Position numbers and translations under genes: made by a program. The notes beneath the pieces were generated by a model. That model worked only from the letters and a program-made list of their open reading frames with translations. It did no database searches and was not told the origin of the DNA. This document shows, one piece after another, positions 49,916 through 59,506 of a DNA stretch of 64,000 nucleotides (positions within the stretch are counted from its first letter, which is position 1; the number at the start of each line of letters is the position of its first letter). The DNA lies in assembly GCF_016808095.1 (NCBI RefSeq), contig NC_068970.1:22302501-22366500 (forward strand), in the 5' to 3' direction. The DNA comes from Vigna angularis (lineage: Eukaryota > Streptophyta > Magnoliopsida > Fabales > Fabaceae).

Positions 49916-50120
49916 TGTTATAATTAGAGAAAATATTTATAGAATCTTCTCTATTAGAAAAAATATTTATAAAATCTTTCTAATTAGAAAAAATAGGTTT
50001 ATGATTATTTAGATTATTGTTTCCTTATTTTTCTTTTTTAGAAGATTAAATTGCTAAATATAGAGGTAAGGAGAATGTAATTACCATGAATGAAAATAAT
50101 AAAATTATTTTCCTTTTCAA
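49916..50120 (+). mobile_element. 5' LTR of a second copia element
   Basis: The sequence begins TGTTATAATTAG, its first bases lying in the MULE target duplication. It runs about 205 bp to a PBS-like TTGGTATTAGAAC at 50122-50134 (initiator-tRNA-Met type). A different LTR bounds the outer copia element, so this belongs to another element nested within its gag region. Confidence 0.6.
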
Positions 50121-50524
50121 GTTGGTATTAGAACCCCCGATTTCGAGAGATCCATTTTCGCTACAACAGTAGTCACTGTCGTTGTTATCCGACCACTACA
50201 GTTTCACCGTAGTCGATTGGGGTCGTTGATAGGACAGAAAGGTGCATCCAACTCCGGTGATCACAACACCGGAAATCGCTCCGGGAAAGAAGTCGTCACG
50301 CGCCTCCAGTGTCGACGGCGCATGTAGCCCACACACCTAGTTCTAGCGAGACCAACTTGTCGCCGCCATCACAAACTGGGTTGTGAGAGCCTCCTGAGTT
50401 CGTTCCATGGTTTGTGACGTCCTGTTTGGCCTAAATTTGAGTATATCTGAGTTTTAAGTTCTATCCCTTTTTTCCGGTGTAACCCACACATTGTCATTAT
50501 CTCAGATAAGGTCACCAGAGACAC

Positions 50525-51070
50525 TTGATTGCGTTCTACCTGATGTTTGAAGTAAAATTTATTCCTTTGGATCCTAATTATCTACCAAATACGATGGGTG
50601 CCTATCGATTGGATGGTCGAAATTTCTTACAATGGAGCAAATATATTCGAAGGATTCCCAAGGGACGTTCAAGACTATATCACATAGATATAGGAGGACC
50701 AAAATCAGACGACACTCATTTTCCAATTTAGGACAATGAACATTCACTAATTATGACTTGGATGTGGCAATCCATAATTCCTGAGATAAATAGAAATTAT
50801 ATGTTTCATTCTTAGGCCAAAGAAATATGGAATAATTTGCAGAGTACTTTTTCATTAAAAAAAGATTTTGCTACATGCTATGACATTGAAAGTGGGATAT
50901 TTCATACAAAATATGATTCCCTTTCCGTATCAAAATATCACATAATCTTGAATGGACTTTGAATTAGATCAGAATCAAAAAATAAATATGTGTAAAATAG
51001 ATGTTGTCGCACTTGCTGAAGTCGTGAAAAAAGGAAAAATATTTAAATTTCTCTATTTCTCTATGACCAT
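50525..51070 (+). pseudogene. Gag fragment of the second copia element
   Basis: GAYRLDGRNFLQWSKYIRR, then IMTWMWQSIIPEIN, AKEIWNNLQSTFSLKKDF and, in shifted frames, NGLWIRL and KGKIFKFL. This is the copia gag (UBN2) pattern in the usual order, with several stops. The sequence then passes directly into RNase H, so protease, integrase and RT are deleted. Confidence 0.75.
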
Positions 51071-51204
51071 GAGTACAACCCAATTCGAGTAAAAAAAAAG
51101 AAAAAATATCATCCCTAACAAAAGTTTTGTTATGGTAAGAGAAGAAGAAGTATAAATTTGGGACTGTTTTATAAAAGGGAAGAGGAGAGAATTTGATAAC
51201 ATAA

Positions 51205-51595
51205 CGTGATAGCGACTATGTTGATTTACATTACAAGAAAAACACCTATGGCTATGTCTTTACAATATCAAATGAACTAGTTGCTTGGAATTCTAAAAAG
51301 CAATGGTATCATTATCCACAATTGAGCCCGAGTTTATTATTGCGGTAACATGCCCAAAACATTTGGATGATACGTGTACTTAAGAGGTTGGGAATTAAGC
51401 AAGACAAATGCATTATTTTTTGTGACAATAATTCAACTATCGAAAAATCTTGTCATGAACTCATTCACATTCATTATCATTTTTTCATAGAGCGGACAAA
51501 TCAAGGAAAAGTTGAATTGGTCCATTGTGACTCTAAAGAACAATTGGTATATATTATGATAAAGGCTTTAAAGCTAGAAACCTTCGTAACACTAA
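51205..51595 (+). pseudogene. Copia RNase H fragment, cut by the Harbinger insertion
   Basis: YGYVFTISNELVAWNSKKQW, then LGIKQDKCIIFCDNNSTI and GKVELVHCDSKEQLVYIM are the RNase H C-terminal half. The frame stops being copia-like at 51595, where the Harbinger terminal repeat begins. Matching copia sequence resumes at 58502 (REKLGMCII) before the polypurine tract and 3' LTR. Confidence 0.78.
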
Positions 51596-52085
51596 GGGTG
51601 TGTTCACTTGGAGGTGATTCCCTGTTCACGCATAACAGCGAGTGACGATTACAAGAGAAAGTTGTGTTCGCTTGGAGACAATTGCGCGGAAGGAATTAAA
51701 GTGAATTGCGGGATTCACCGCTTTTTGGTCACCCACTAGGAAGACGCGATTTGGAGGGATCGCAACGCAAAAGTCGGATGTGCCCTCAGCATTTTTATAA
51801 ACTTAGTCACTGAAAGTACGTAGCATTGTATAACCAGTGATGAAATTTATTAAATTAATATATATATATATAAATCAATTAGTAAATAAAGTTATTTTTT
51901 TAAATTTAGTATATTTTATATTTGTAACATTTTCATAATAAAAAATGGACATTGCAAAGCATTTTGGCATCGTCCAGTGAGATGTGTAAGGCATTTTTCC
52001 AGAACCACTGTTGCATGTTTTATATAATATTGGCAGCTGCACTGTGCACTCACGCGAGTAAATCAAAGCTGGTATTTGCAGAAGA

Positions 52086-52143
52086 GATTCCCAGCTTTGC
52101 TTCAAACAAGACAAGATTCCCAGCTTTGCTTCAAACAAGACAA
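52086..52143. repeat. 29-bp perfect tandem duplication
   Basis: The 29-bp unit starting GATTCCCAGCTTTGCTTC occurs at 52086-52114 and again at 52115-52143. Confidence 0.9.
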
Positions 52144-52551
52144 GAACAGTGAAGATTCGCGCATGCTTAGTCACAGTACAGATATTGCTTTTGACCGTGT
52201 GGAAGAAGGATTAAATAGTGGTAGGTACGGTTGATGTGTTAATTGCAGAAGGTACAAGAGCCTTGTCTGGTGGTTCTTGTGTTAATTGAAGAAGCGAGAA
52301 TAGCCTTTGGTTGTGCAAATTGAGGAGCTGGTAGTGTGGTTGCAGTGGTTTTGGAAGAGAGAAAGCTAAGGTGAGCTTTGATAGTAGTTGTTTACAGCTT
52401 GTGCCTATGGATTTATTGTTGCAGGTGATGGAGGTAGATGAAGACATCAGCTGGATCGGTGGAGGAGACGAAGAACACATTAGTTGATGAAGAAGATGAG
52501 TGTGCGAAGGTGGAGAACGAAGACCGGTTTCAACGTATGCGGAGCGAGCGA

Positions 52552-52690
52552 TGACGTATCCGGATCAGAGATGCAGTATCCGGTTACACGTGAATGCAGA
52601 AATCCAAGCGAAATGGTATCCGGTTACAGTGATGCGTATTCGGATACCAGATGAGTATTTGGTTGGCTTGCATCCGGTTACACACCCGAT
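52552..52690. repeat. Degenerate repeats of TATCCGGTTACA
   Basis: GTATCCGGATCAG, GTATCCGGTTACACG, GTATCCGGTTACAGTG, GTATTCGGATACC and GCATCCGGTTACAC are spaced by 20-55 bp in the non-coding left part of the Harbinger element. They could be subterminal binding sites or decayed minisatellite units. Confidence 0.55.
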
Positions 52691-53866
52691 CTTCGTTCCC
52701 TACATGTCCACCATCTTGGTTCGCCGTTGGCAGTGTTTGGCGTGGAGAATAGTCGGAGAATGTCGACGGTGCAGTAGCCATGCGACGAAGAAGTTGGTAG
52801 CAGAGCGAAGCGTGTTGTCGGAAGGATGCTGTCGGTGAAGTTGGACGACACCACGCTCATCCGATGCATGTTTAAGTAGTGGACGAAGGTGTGGGACATG
52901 ATGGAGGATGGAGGCAACATTTCATGGTCCTTCAACCAACGACAAATTTTTCTGATTGGTGAAGGATGCACCGAGGTTGGAGGGACAGGTGAAGCACTGG
53001 ACGAAGGAGGAGGATGGGCACACATGAGGACGCTGAGAAGAACGCATATATAGTTTTATTGATTCAAATATGATAGGGCTAACGGTTATTTTTTGATGGT
53101 TTGTGATGCAGATCTTGTGAGGAAGGTGAAGGACAAGGTTGAACATTCAATTGCAAGCTCTTGTGTGGTGTAAGTTGATGAAGCACCGTGTGTGTTGTGT
53201 GTAGTCCAGGGCATTAGCAAATTAACGGGTTTGTTGATAAATGTAGGGAAGAAGTTGATCATGGTTTGTTTTGGTATTTTGAAGGTGGTGGACCGGAGTA
53301 GTTGGTTTTGGTGAAGAAGGTTATTTATGAATGGTTTTCGGGCAGCCAAGATAATTCACTTTCGTAGTTGAACATTGAAGATTTGGACTCATTGTTCTAT
53401 ATTCATTTGTTTGGTTCATGAACTGGATCTACTCTGTTGAAGGTACATTATGATTTAAAAAAATTTTCCACATTGCTTTTGATGCATGATCTAATATCAT
53501 CATATTGTCAGGTTTGCTGTTACATAGTTGAAAAACATAGAGGGCAAGACAACAATAAGTGAATCAATCAGTACATTTCTGGTTGGGGTTTGAGTGCTTT
53601 GTGTAATTCATACTTGGAAATCCACCTACACAGATCTTCAACAGGTAAGTGTGATTGTTTGTTTATTTTTAATAAATATAATGTTTTTACTGTTTTAGTT
53701 AAATATATTTCCTTTAATGTTAGTATTATACGAATGTATTAGTTAAATTTGTTTATATATGAATTTATGATATATTAATTTATGATAACATGAATAAGAT
53801 ATGTTTCATGAATATATGAATGGATGATTTTAATTATAGTATGATTATTTGTTTAAGTAAAAATAG

Positions 53867-55291
53867 ATGGAAGAAGAATTAGATTTGTCGTACTTGGACC
53901 GTGAAGATATAGACGACGATGTGGTTGGTGTAAACTTTAATATAGTCGCAATGCTACATCAACAATTACAACTAACAACCTCACTGGCTGCACTAACAAT
54001 GTTATGCATTGTTTGTCATGCCTTGAATATATTGAATATGTGCTCGAGTGATCCAAGTAGTGTTAGCACTTTCCTTCCCGACAAAGACCGTCACAGGGAA
54101 TAGTTAATGTCGTACCTGGTGCATATTAATCGATGTCGTGACATTATTCGGATGGGTGCAGAGGCATTTATTAGTCTTTGTGAGAGACTAAGAACAACTG
54201 GGTTAGTTAAAGATGCCATTCGCTCAACAGTGGAGGAACAAGTAGCTCAATTTCTTCATATAATTGGGCATAATGTTAAGAATCGAAGTGTGGCATTTTT
54301 CTTTCATCGATCTGGGGCGACGGTTAGCAAACACTTTCACAATGTGTTGGATGCTATTTTAAGTCTATAATCAGAATTTTTAACTCAGCCATCAGGAGAC
54401 GAGGTTCATCCATATGTCTTAAACAACAATCGGTTTTATCCTTACTTTAAGGTAACCCTATGAATCTGTCAGTTTTAAAATAATGAAACGAAATAATGTT
54501 CATGTTACGCTGTTGTATGATGACTTGTTAATTGAATGTTTAGGATTGCTTAGGGGCCATAGATGGTACTCATGTTCGTGTGAGGGTGCCAAGAACAGAT
54601 GCTCCGAGATTTCGTGGAAGAAAAGATTGGCCAACTCAAAATGTGTTTGCCACATGTGACTTTGATATGAAATTCACATACGTTCTAGCGGGGTGGGAAG
54701 GAACGGCATCTGATTCTAGAATCTTAAAAAATGCTCTCGATCGAGATGATCCGTTGGTCATCCCCCAAGGTAAGTGTCTTCATTGGGATGATATGATTGG
54801 TTGTTTATTAGTTAGTAAATTCTGATCTTATGCATTATTGTAGGAAAGTACTATCTTGGCGACGCTGGGTTTATGCTTAAAAGTACAGTATTGACACCAT
54901 ACAGAGGCGTCAGATATCACCTTAAAGAATTCACACGCACAGGACCACAAAATGCACGCGAGCTCTTTAATCATAGACATTCATCATTGAGAACTGTTAT
55001 AGAAAGAACATTTGGTGTGTTGAAGAAAAGGTTTCCTATCATTGCCAGTGGAAGTGAACCACATTATGGATTGGAGATAATGACAGACATCATTCTAGCT
55101 TGTTGTATCCTACACAACTTTATCTGGGAGTTGATAACAATGACCCATTGCTTAATGAGGTTCATAATGAGTTAAATGAAGGGGAAGAGCATAATGTGTC
55201 ATCTTCTCAAGTTCGAGAAGATGATTATAGGGTCGGTACAACTATTAGGGATGCCATAGCTGATGAAATGTGGCGAGATTATGAAAATTAA
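53867..55291 (+). pseudogene. Harbinger-type DDE transposase, disabled
   Basis: Exons 53867-54451, 54544-54769 and 54844-55291, with GT-AG introns and matching phases. The catalytic triad is visible: Asp in GAIDGTHVRV (about 54559-54588), Asp in GWEGTASDSRIL (about 54691-54726) and Glu in VIERTFGVLKKRF (about 54993-55031). GDAGFMLKSTVLTPYRGVRY and ILACCILHNF are typical of the DDE_Tnp_4 family. Two in-frame nonsense codons (TAG 54101-54103, TAA 54368-54370) and a one-base deletion near 55123 break it; homology continues in the shifted frame to WRDYEN at 55291. The enzyme would cut and paste elements with matching ends, but this copy cannot make it. Confidence 0.88.
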
Positions 55292-55408
55292 TAGTATTGT
55301 ATTTGATATCAATTTATTATGACTGTGTTTTTTGAATATGACATCTACTAGGTTTTATGATTAACTCAACTTCACTTGTATAAATTTTCTTTATCAAATA
55401 GGTTAAAT

Positions 55409-56517
55409 ATGGACAGGGGTAAGGGACAAATGATCGAGTCATCTGCTGGTACAAGAGAGTTCATTAAATGGACTGAGGACATGGATGCTAGGCTTTTGCA
55501 TTCTATGATCGAGGAGAGTCGTTTGGGTAATAGGGTTGACGGTAGTTGGACAACCCAAGCGTATAATAACATGGTTCAATACCTTCATAGTTGTGGTTAT
55601 GTTAATGTTAGTAAAAATAATGTAAAAAATCGTCAAAAGGTATTGAAAGACAGATGGCGTGAGGTTCATGACCTCTTTGGTGGATTGAGTGGATTCGCAT
55701 GGAACGCCGTTACTATGAGATTTGAAGCTGAGGACGAAGTGTGGGCTGATCTCATCCAGGTATTTGTTAAAAATTTAGATTTGGTAGATTCTTGAAACAC
55801 ATAACTTCAACCACTATTTGTGTCATGTGTGTTGTTTCAGTCAAGGCCAACTGCAACCAAGTGGAGGGTTAATAGCATCAGACACTACGATTTAATGGTC
55901 GATTTATGGGCTGCGGATCGAGCAACTGGGAGTGGTGTTCGGACCGCTCGTCAAGCGCGTCGTCAGCGGGTTGGGCCTCGTGTACAGGTTGATTTGAATC
56001 AGAATATGGACTACATTCCTGAAGAGCCTAACTATCACGAATACAGAGACCCAACTCCACCATCACCTCCTCCATCCGTGGATGAGTACAGTCCAGGGCA
56101 GACTCAATCTGTGTCATCCGGAGGAACTTCATCCTCATGAGGTTCCAAAAGGAAGGCACCTATGGTCGATGCGATAGATGCACAATTTGATAAGTTGAAA
56201 ACCAGCCTCGATGGTTTCACAGATGTCCTCGACTCAACAAATGTTCACTTTGGTGTGATTTCTGATGCTGCTGTGCGTCAAGTATCAGCAATGGAAGACA
56301 GAAATCAAATACTCCGTCGCACCTCCACGTACACACACACACAGAGAGCGACATATATGAAATGTTGAGTGCTATGAATATTTCCGATGAAACCTTGCTT
56401 GATCAATGTTATGATTTCTTATGTTCAAACCCGACTTGTACAAAGAGGTTAATGGGACTTCCACCACACAAGAGGTGGAACAAGTTATGTAAAATGATAG
56501 CGGGTGGTCAATGTTAG
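55409..56517 (+). pseudogene. Harbinger ORF for Myb/SANT-like DNA-binding protein, disabled
   Basis: Exon 1 is 55409-55759 (ATG at 55409; MDRGKGQMIESS) and exon 2 starts at 55841 after a GT-AG intron. Exon 1 has the Myb/SANT-like pattern: FIKWTEDMDARLLHSMIEE, NNVKNRQKVLKDRWREVHDL and GFAWNAVTMRFEAEDEVWAD. A Pro/Ser-rich linker follows, then a C-terminal part (QFDKLKTSLDGFTDVLD, and in another frame LLDQCYDFL, LPPHKRWNKLCKMI). A TGA at 56138-56140 and a frameshift at the CA repeat 56331-56343 interrupt it. In Harbinger elements this partner helps carry the transposase to the nucleus and bind DNA. Confidence 0.82.
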
Positions 56518-56734
56518 AATGTTATGACTCTGTGCTTTGTAGTTGTATAAAGATTAAATTATTCCATGTTCGGGTTTTATCGAACAATATTATTCCAATT
56601 ATATTATGGTTATGATTTAACTTGTGCATGTTTATGCTTTGTCATTCACATATTGTTATTATTAATATTCTTTAATTTCTTATGACTAAACCCCGCTATG
56701 TTTTTTTGTATGGTTTTGTTGAAGAAATTGTTAA

Positions 56735-57883
56735 ATGGCCTCATCATCAATAAAAAGGCCTAGAAAAAATCGTAAGGGAAAAGAATCTGTAACTCAGCCA
56801 GAAGATGCAGCCAATGTCAGACCATCCATTGCAGAACAATTAGATCAGCGTCGTTTCTTCAGTCATAGCCATCAGATGGAAAACTACGCAACTGATTTCT
56901 ACACAAGGAATATTGTTGTCCAAAAAATAATGAATTTCGCATCATTTGCCGGTTCAAACTTATTTTTTACTCATCATCTTCTGTTTCAAGGAGTGGTTGA
57001 ATTTGTGACGTTGCAAGCACCATTCTATCCGGATTTGATCAAAGTTTTTTATTCAAATCTAAAGATTTCTGGTAATGGGTATTTGGTCAGTGAGGTCAAC
57101 AAGACAAGAATTAGATTGAAACCTGCTGATTGGTTGAATGTTGCTAATCTCAAGTATGAGGGCCAAAAATTGTGTTATTCAACTATCCCAGATGACTTTC
57201 CCTATGATCGAGATATGGCATTAGCTACTATGGTTAGACCAGAAATGCAGGGTGAACGTGTTAAAATAGTTGGATCGTTGAATATTATTGATAGACTTTT
57301 GCATTATGTTATTGTGCACATGTTGACTCCACGACCTGCAAATTTTGCAAGGGTATTGCAGGAGGATATCTTTATGATATGGGTGCTTAAAAATAATATA
57401 GCTATCAATTGGCCTCATCACATCATGCATCATATGCTTAAATGCAAGGCCGGTGACACACCCCTTCCGTACGGTGTCCTTATCACCCAAATCATGCAAT
57501 ATTGTGGAGTGAATGTTGATGCCGATGCCACCACTCATATTGGGACCAGACATCATTTTTCAATTAATTCTTTGAAGATGTTGAATATTGTTAATGTCAA
57601 CGGTGTTTGGCAACACGATGTCGGCGATGATGAAGAAGAAGAGCAACCACACCATCATGCGAACCCTGTGGAACCTCCTCCACATCTATCAAATCCTAAT
57701 ATGATGACTCAAATGTGGGAGGGGGTACAAGACTTGCAACACAGAATGCAGGGTATGGAACAAATGCAGGTGCGGGTTTAGCATATTGAAGATAACTTGA
57801 CAAACCTATCTCTCGACATGAACCGACAATTTGCTCACCTGAATCAAAATGTTAACTCAATTCTTCATCATTTAAATGATTAA
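56735..57883 (+). CDS. Third Harbinger gene: putative plant transposon protein domain
   Basis: An intron-less frame starting MASSSIKRPRKNRKGKES, with a basic, nuclear-signal-like N-terminus (residues 5-17). It runs 348 residues to a TAG at 57779-57781 and then in the same frame another 33 codons to a TAA at 57881-57883; the TAG is one base from CAG. The middle (residues about 75-290) resembles the 'putative plant transposon protein' domain family: VVEFVTLQAPFYPDLIKVFY, LKPADWLNVANLKYEG and HYVIVHMLTPRPANFARVLQ. An acidic and His-rich segment (VGDDEEEEQPHHHAN) and a Gln/Met-rich possible coiled coil follow. Harbinger elements normally carry two genes, so this is probably an acquired third gene. 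Its role is unknown, and the domain call rests on memory. Confidence 0.7.
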
Positions 57884-58498
57884 GTTGCTTACTCTTCCGT
57901 CAGTGTATTACATGACATTTTTCTTGTACTTGACTTATGTGCTTGATTGCTTACAAACCTCACTGAAGCAATTTCATCACGATCTATTACAAATATATTT
58001 CTATGTTATTACGTTCGTTGTTTTTATATTATGTTATGTAAAAGTATAACTGTTTTTAATTATCGCCTTCATTAAAAATTAATAAATCTCACTTCCATTA
58101 CAAATAAATTCGTACTACTTGGAACTAAATTATATTCAAAGCAAATACTACATTTTAATAATAATTCATTTTACTAAATTATAATTGAATTAATTTTTAT
58201 AAATTATTTTCAATAATTATTTTTATTTTTTTTCTCTTAATAAACATTTTTACAAATAAATATAACATAAACAAATATCATTTTATATCACCTGAATACC
58301 TAGGGGTATTTTCGTAATCTTTAATTTCTACTAATTAAACAAATTTTTTAAAACTGTTACATCAATCAAATCTTACACTAATTCTCAGAAACTTTACCCC
58401 TAATCCACTCAAATAAACACAAAAAAAAGTATCCTCAAATCCATTCAATCACTCTCCCCCAAATCATCTCCCCCAATCAATCCCGAGTGAACACACCC
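57884..58498. other. AT-rich 3' part of the Harbinger element
   Basis: Non-coding AT-rich sequence leading to C-rich subterminal words (TCTCCCCCAAATCATCTCCC) next to the right terminal repeat. Confidence 0.6.
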
Positions 58499-58561
58499 AA
58501 AGGGAGAAACTTGGAATGTGCATAATTGAAGATATAAACTTATTTCATTTTAATGGAGGAT

Positions 58562-58934
58562 TGTTAGGATGTTATGATAGCTCATATGTGTGTTGTTGAG
58601 CTTCTCACAACTCAAAATGTAAGTTATTGAACTTATCACTGAACATGGAATTATCGAACTTGTCAGAGCTTGGAAAAGCTTTGTTGCCGAGTTTATCATA
58701 TCTAGAAACATTTGTTAGTCTATTTTAAATTAAATAAGCAAACCTATTTTTTAGAGATAATTGTTCCTATTTTTAAACACGATTTAAACACGATTTAACT
58801 TTTTATTTTTCTTCCAATACAAACTATTTAATATCATTCATTAGAGTGAAATAATAAGCTTAAAAGCTATTTATATGATTAACACTTTTATTTTAGTGAA
58901 ATAATAAACTTAAAAGCTATTCTTATAATTAACA
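58562..58934 (+). mobile_element. 3' LTR of the outer copia element
   Basis: TGTTAGGATGTTATGATAG to AATTAACA, preceded by the purine-rich ATGGAGGAT and followed by the CTTTG target duplication. It contains a roughly 50-bp internal duplication (GTGAAATAATAAACTTAAAA type) absent from the 5' copy, which explains its greater length. Confidence 0.78.
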
Positions 58935-58939
58935 CTTTG

Positions 58940-59506
58940 ATGCTCACAATGTGAAAGGAAATTAGTCCGTGTTAGTTTTACATAAAAGGAACTTAGAAGT
59001 AATATCCACAAAAGATAATTTTTGAATGAATGTCAAATTTGATATAAGGATAAATCATTCTTAATATTGAGTGAAAACCTTTGGGCCACCCCATTACTAA
59101 ACTTCTCCAAATTCTAATCTTTTACTTTTTATATAAATTAATACTATTTTATAAAACATTCATTTAATCTTTTTCTTATTTTTCTCATATTCATTACAAC
59201 TATTATCAAAATAAATCCATGATATAAGTTAATAATCGATATGAAAAACACAAAAAAAAAAAATTCAACTATATTCCAAAGAAATGTTTGTATACAAGTT
59301 TTTGTGGTGGGAACCCAACGCCATAACTGAATGTTGAAAACTTAAATCCTTATAGTTTAAGAGAGTAAAATTTGTTGCAGTGGAGATTCATTTCTCCAAA
59401 TAGCAGTGCAATTTGAGATCTGATTCAGATTTCTTTGCAACTGCAGAGATGAAATGAAATCAGATCTGAGCTTCTGTTGAGACTGCGATTTGATTTGCGG
59501 AGAATA
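58940..59506. other. Upstream region and 5' UTR of COG8
   Basis: AT-rich to about 59320. The last 180 bp before the start codon, with more balanced composition, are probably the 5' UTR. No definite TATA box was identified. Confidence 0.5.

Larger units (their letters stand above)
51596..58498 (+). mobile_element. PIF/Harbinger transposon with three genes
   Basis: Terminal inverted repeats GGGTGTGTTCACTTGGAGG and, at the other end, TCCCGAGTGAACACACCC match over about 24 bp with few differences. The 3-bp flanks are TAA (51593-51595) and AAA (58499-58501), one mismatch from the TWA duplication typical of the superfamily. Removing the element restores the copia RNase H frame. Inside, all on the plus strand, are a DDE transposase (53867-55291), a Myb/SANT-like protein (55409-56517) and a third gene (56735-57883). 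The 2.2-kb left part is non-coding with small repeats. The element is 6903 bp, long for a Harbinger. Confidence 0.9.
47956..58934 (+). mobile_element. Nested composite: copia element with MULE, second copia and Harbinger insertions
   Basis: The 5' LTR (47956 to about 48286) and 3' LTR (58562-58934) share long stretches, for example GTTGAGCTTCTC against GTTAAGCTTCTC and GTCAGAATTCGG against GTCAGAGCTTGG. Both start TGTTAGGAT, and the 3' copy ends AACA. The 5-bp target duplications CTTTG (47951-47955, 58935-58939) are perfect, so these are the ends of one insertion. A PBS-like ACTAGTACCAGAGCC follows the 5' LTR at about 48287, and a purine-rich ATGGAGGA precedes the 3' LTR. Divergence between the LTRs and a roughly 50-bp duplication inside the 3' LTR indicate an old insertion. 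Confidence 0.82.

Noticed and set aside
52500..53349. Several 60-115 codon frames in the left part of the Harbinger element
   Set aside because: They overlap on both strands with no recognisable domain; the region is non-coding leader with small repeats.
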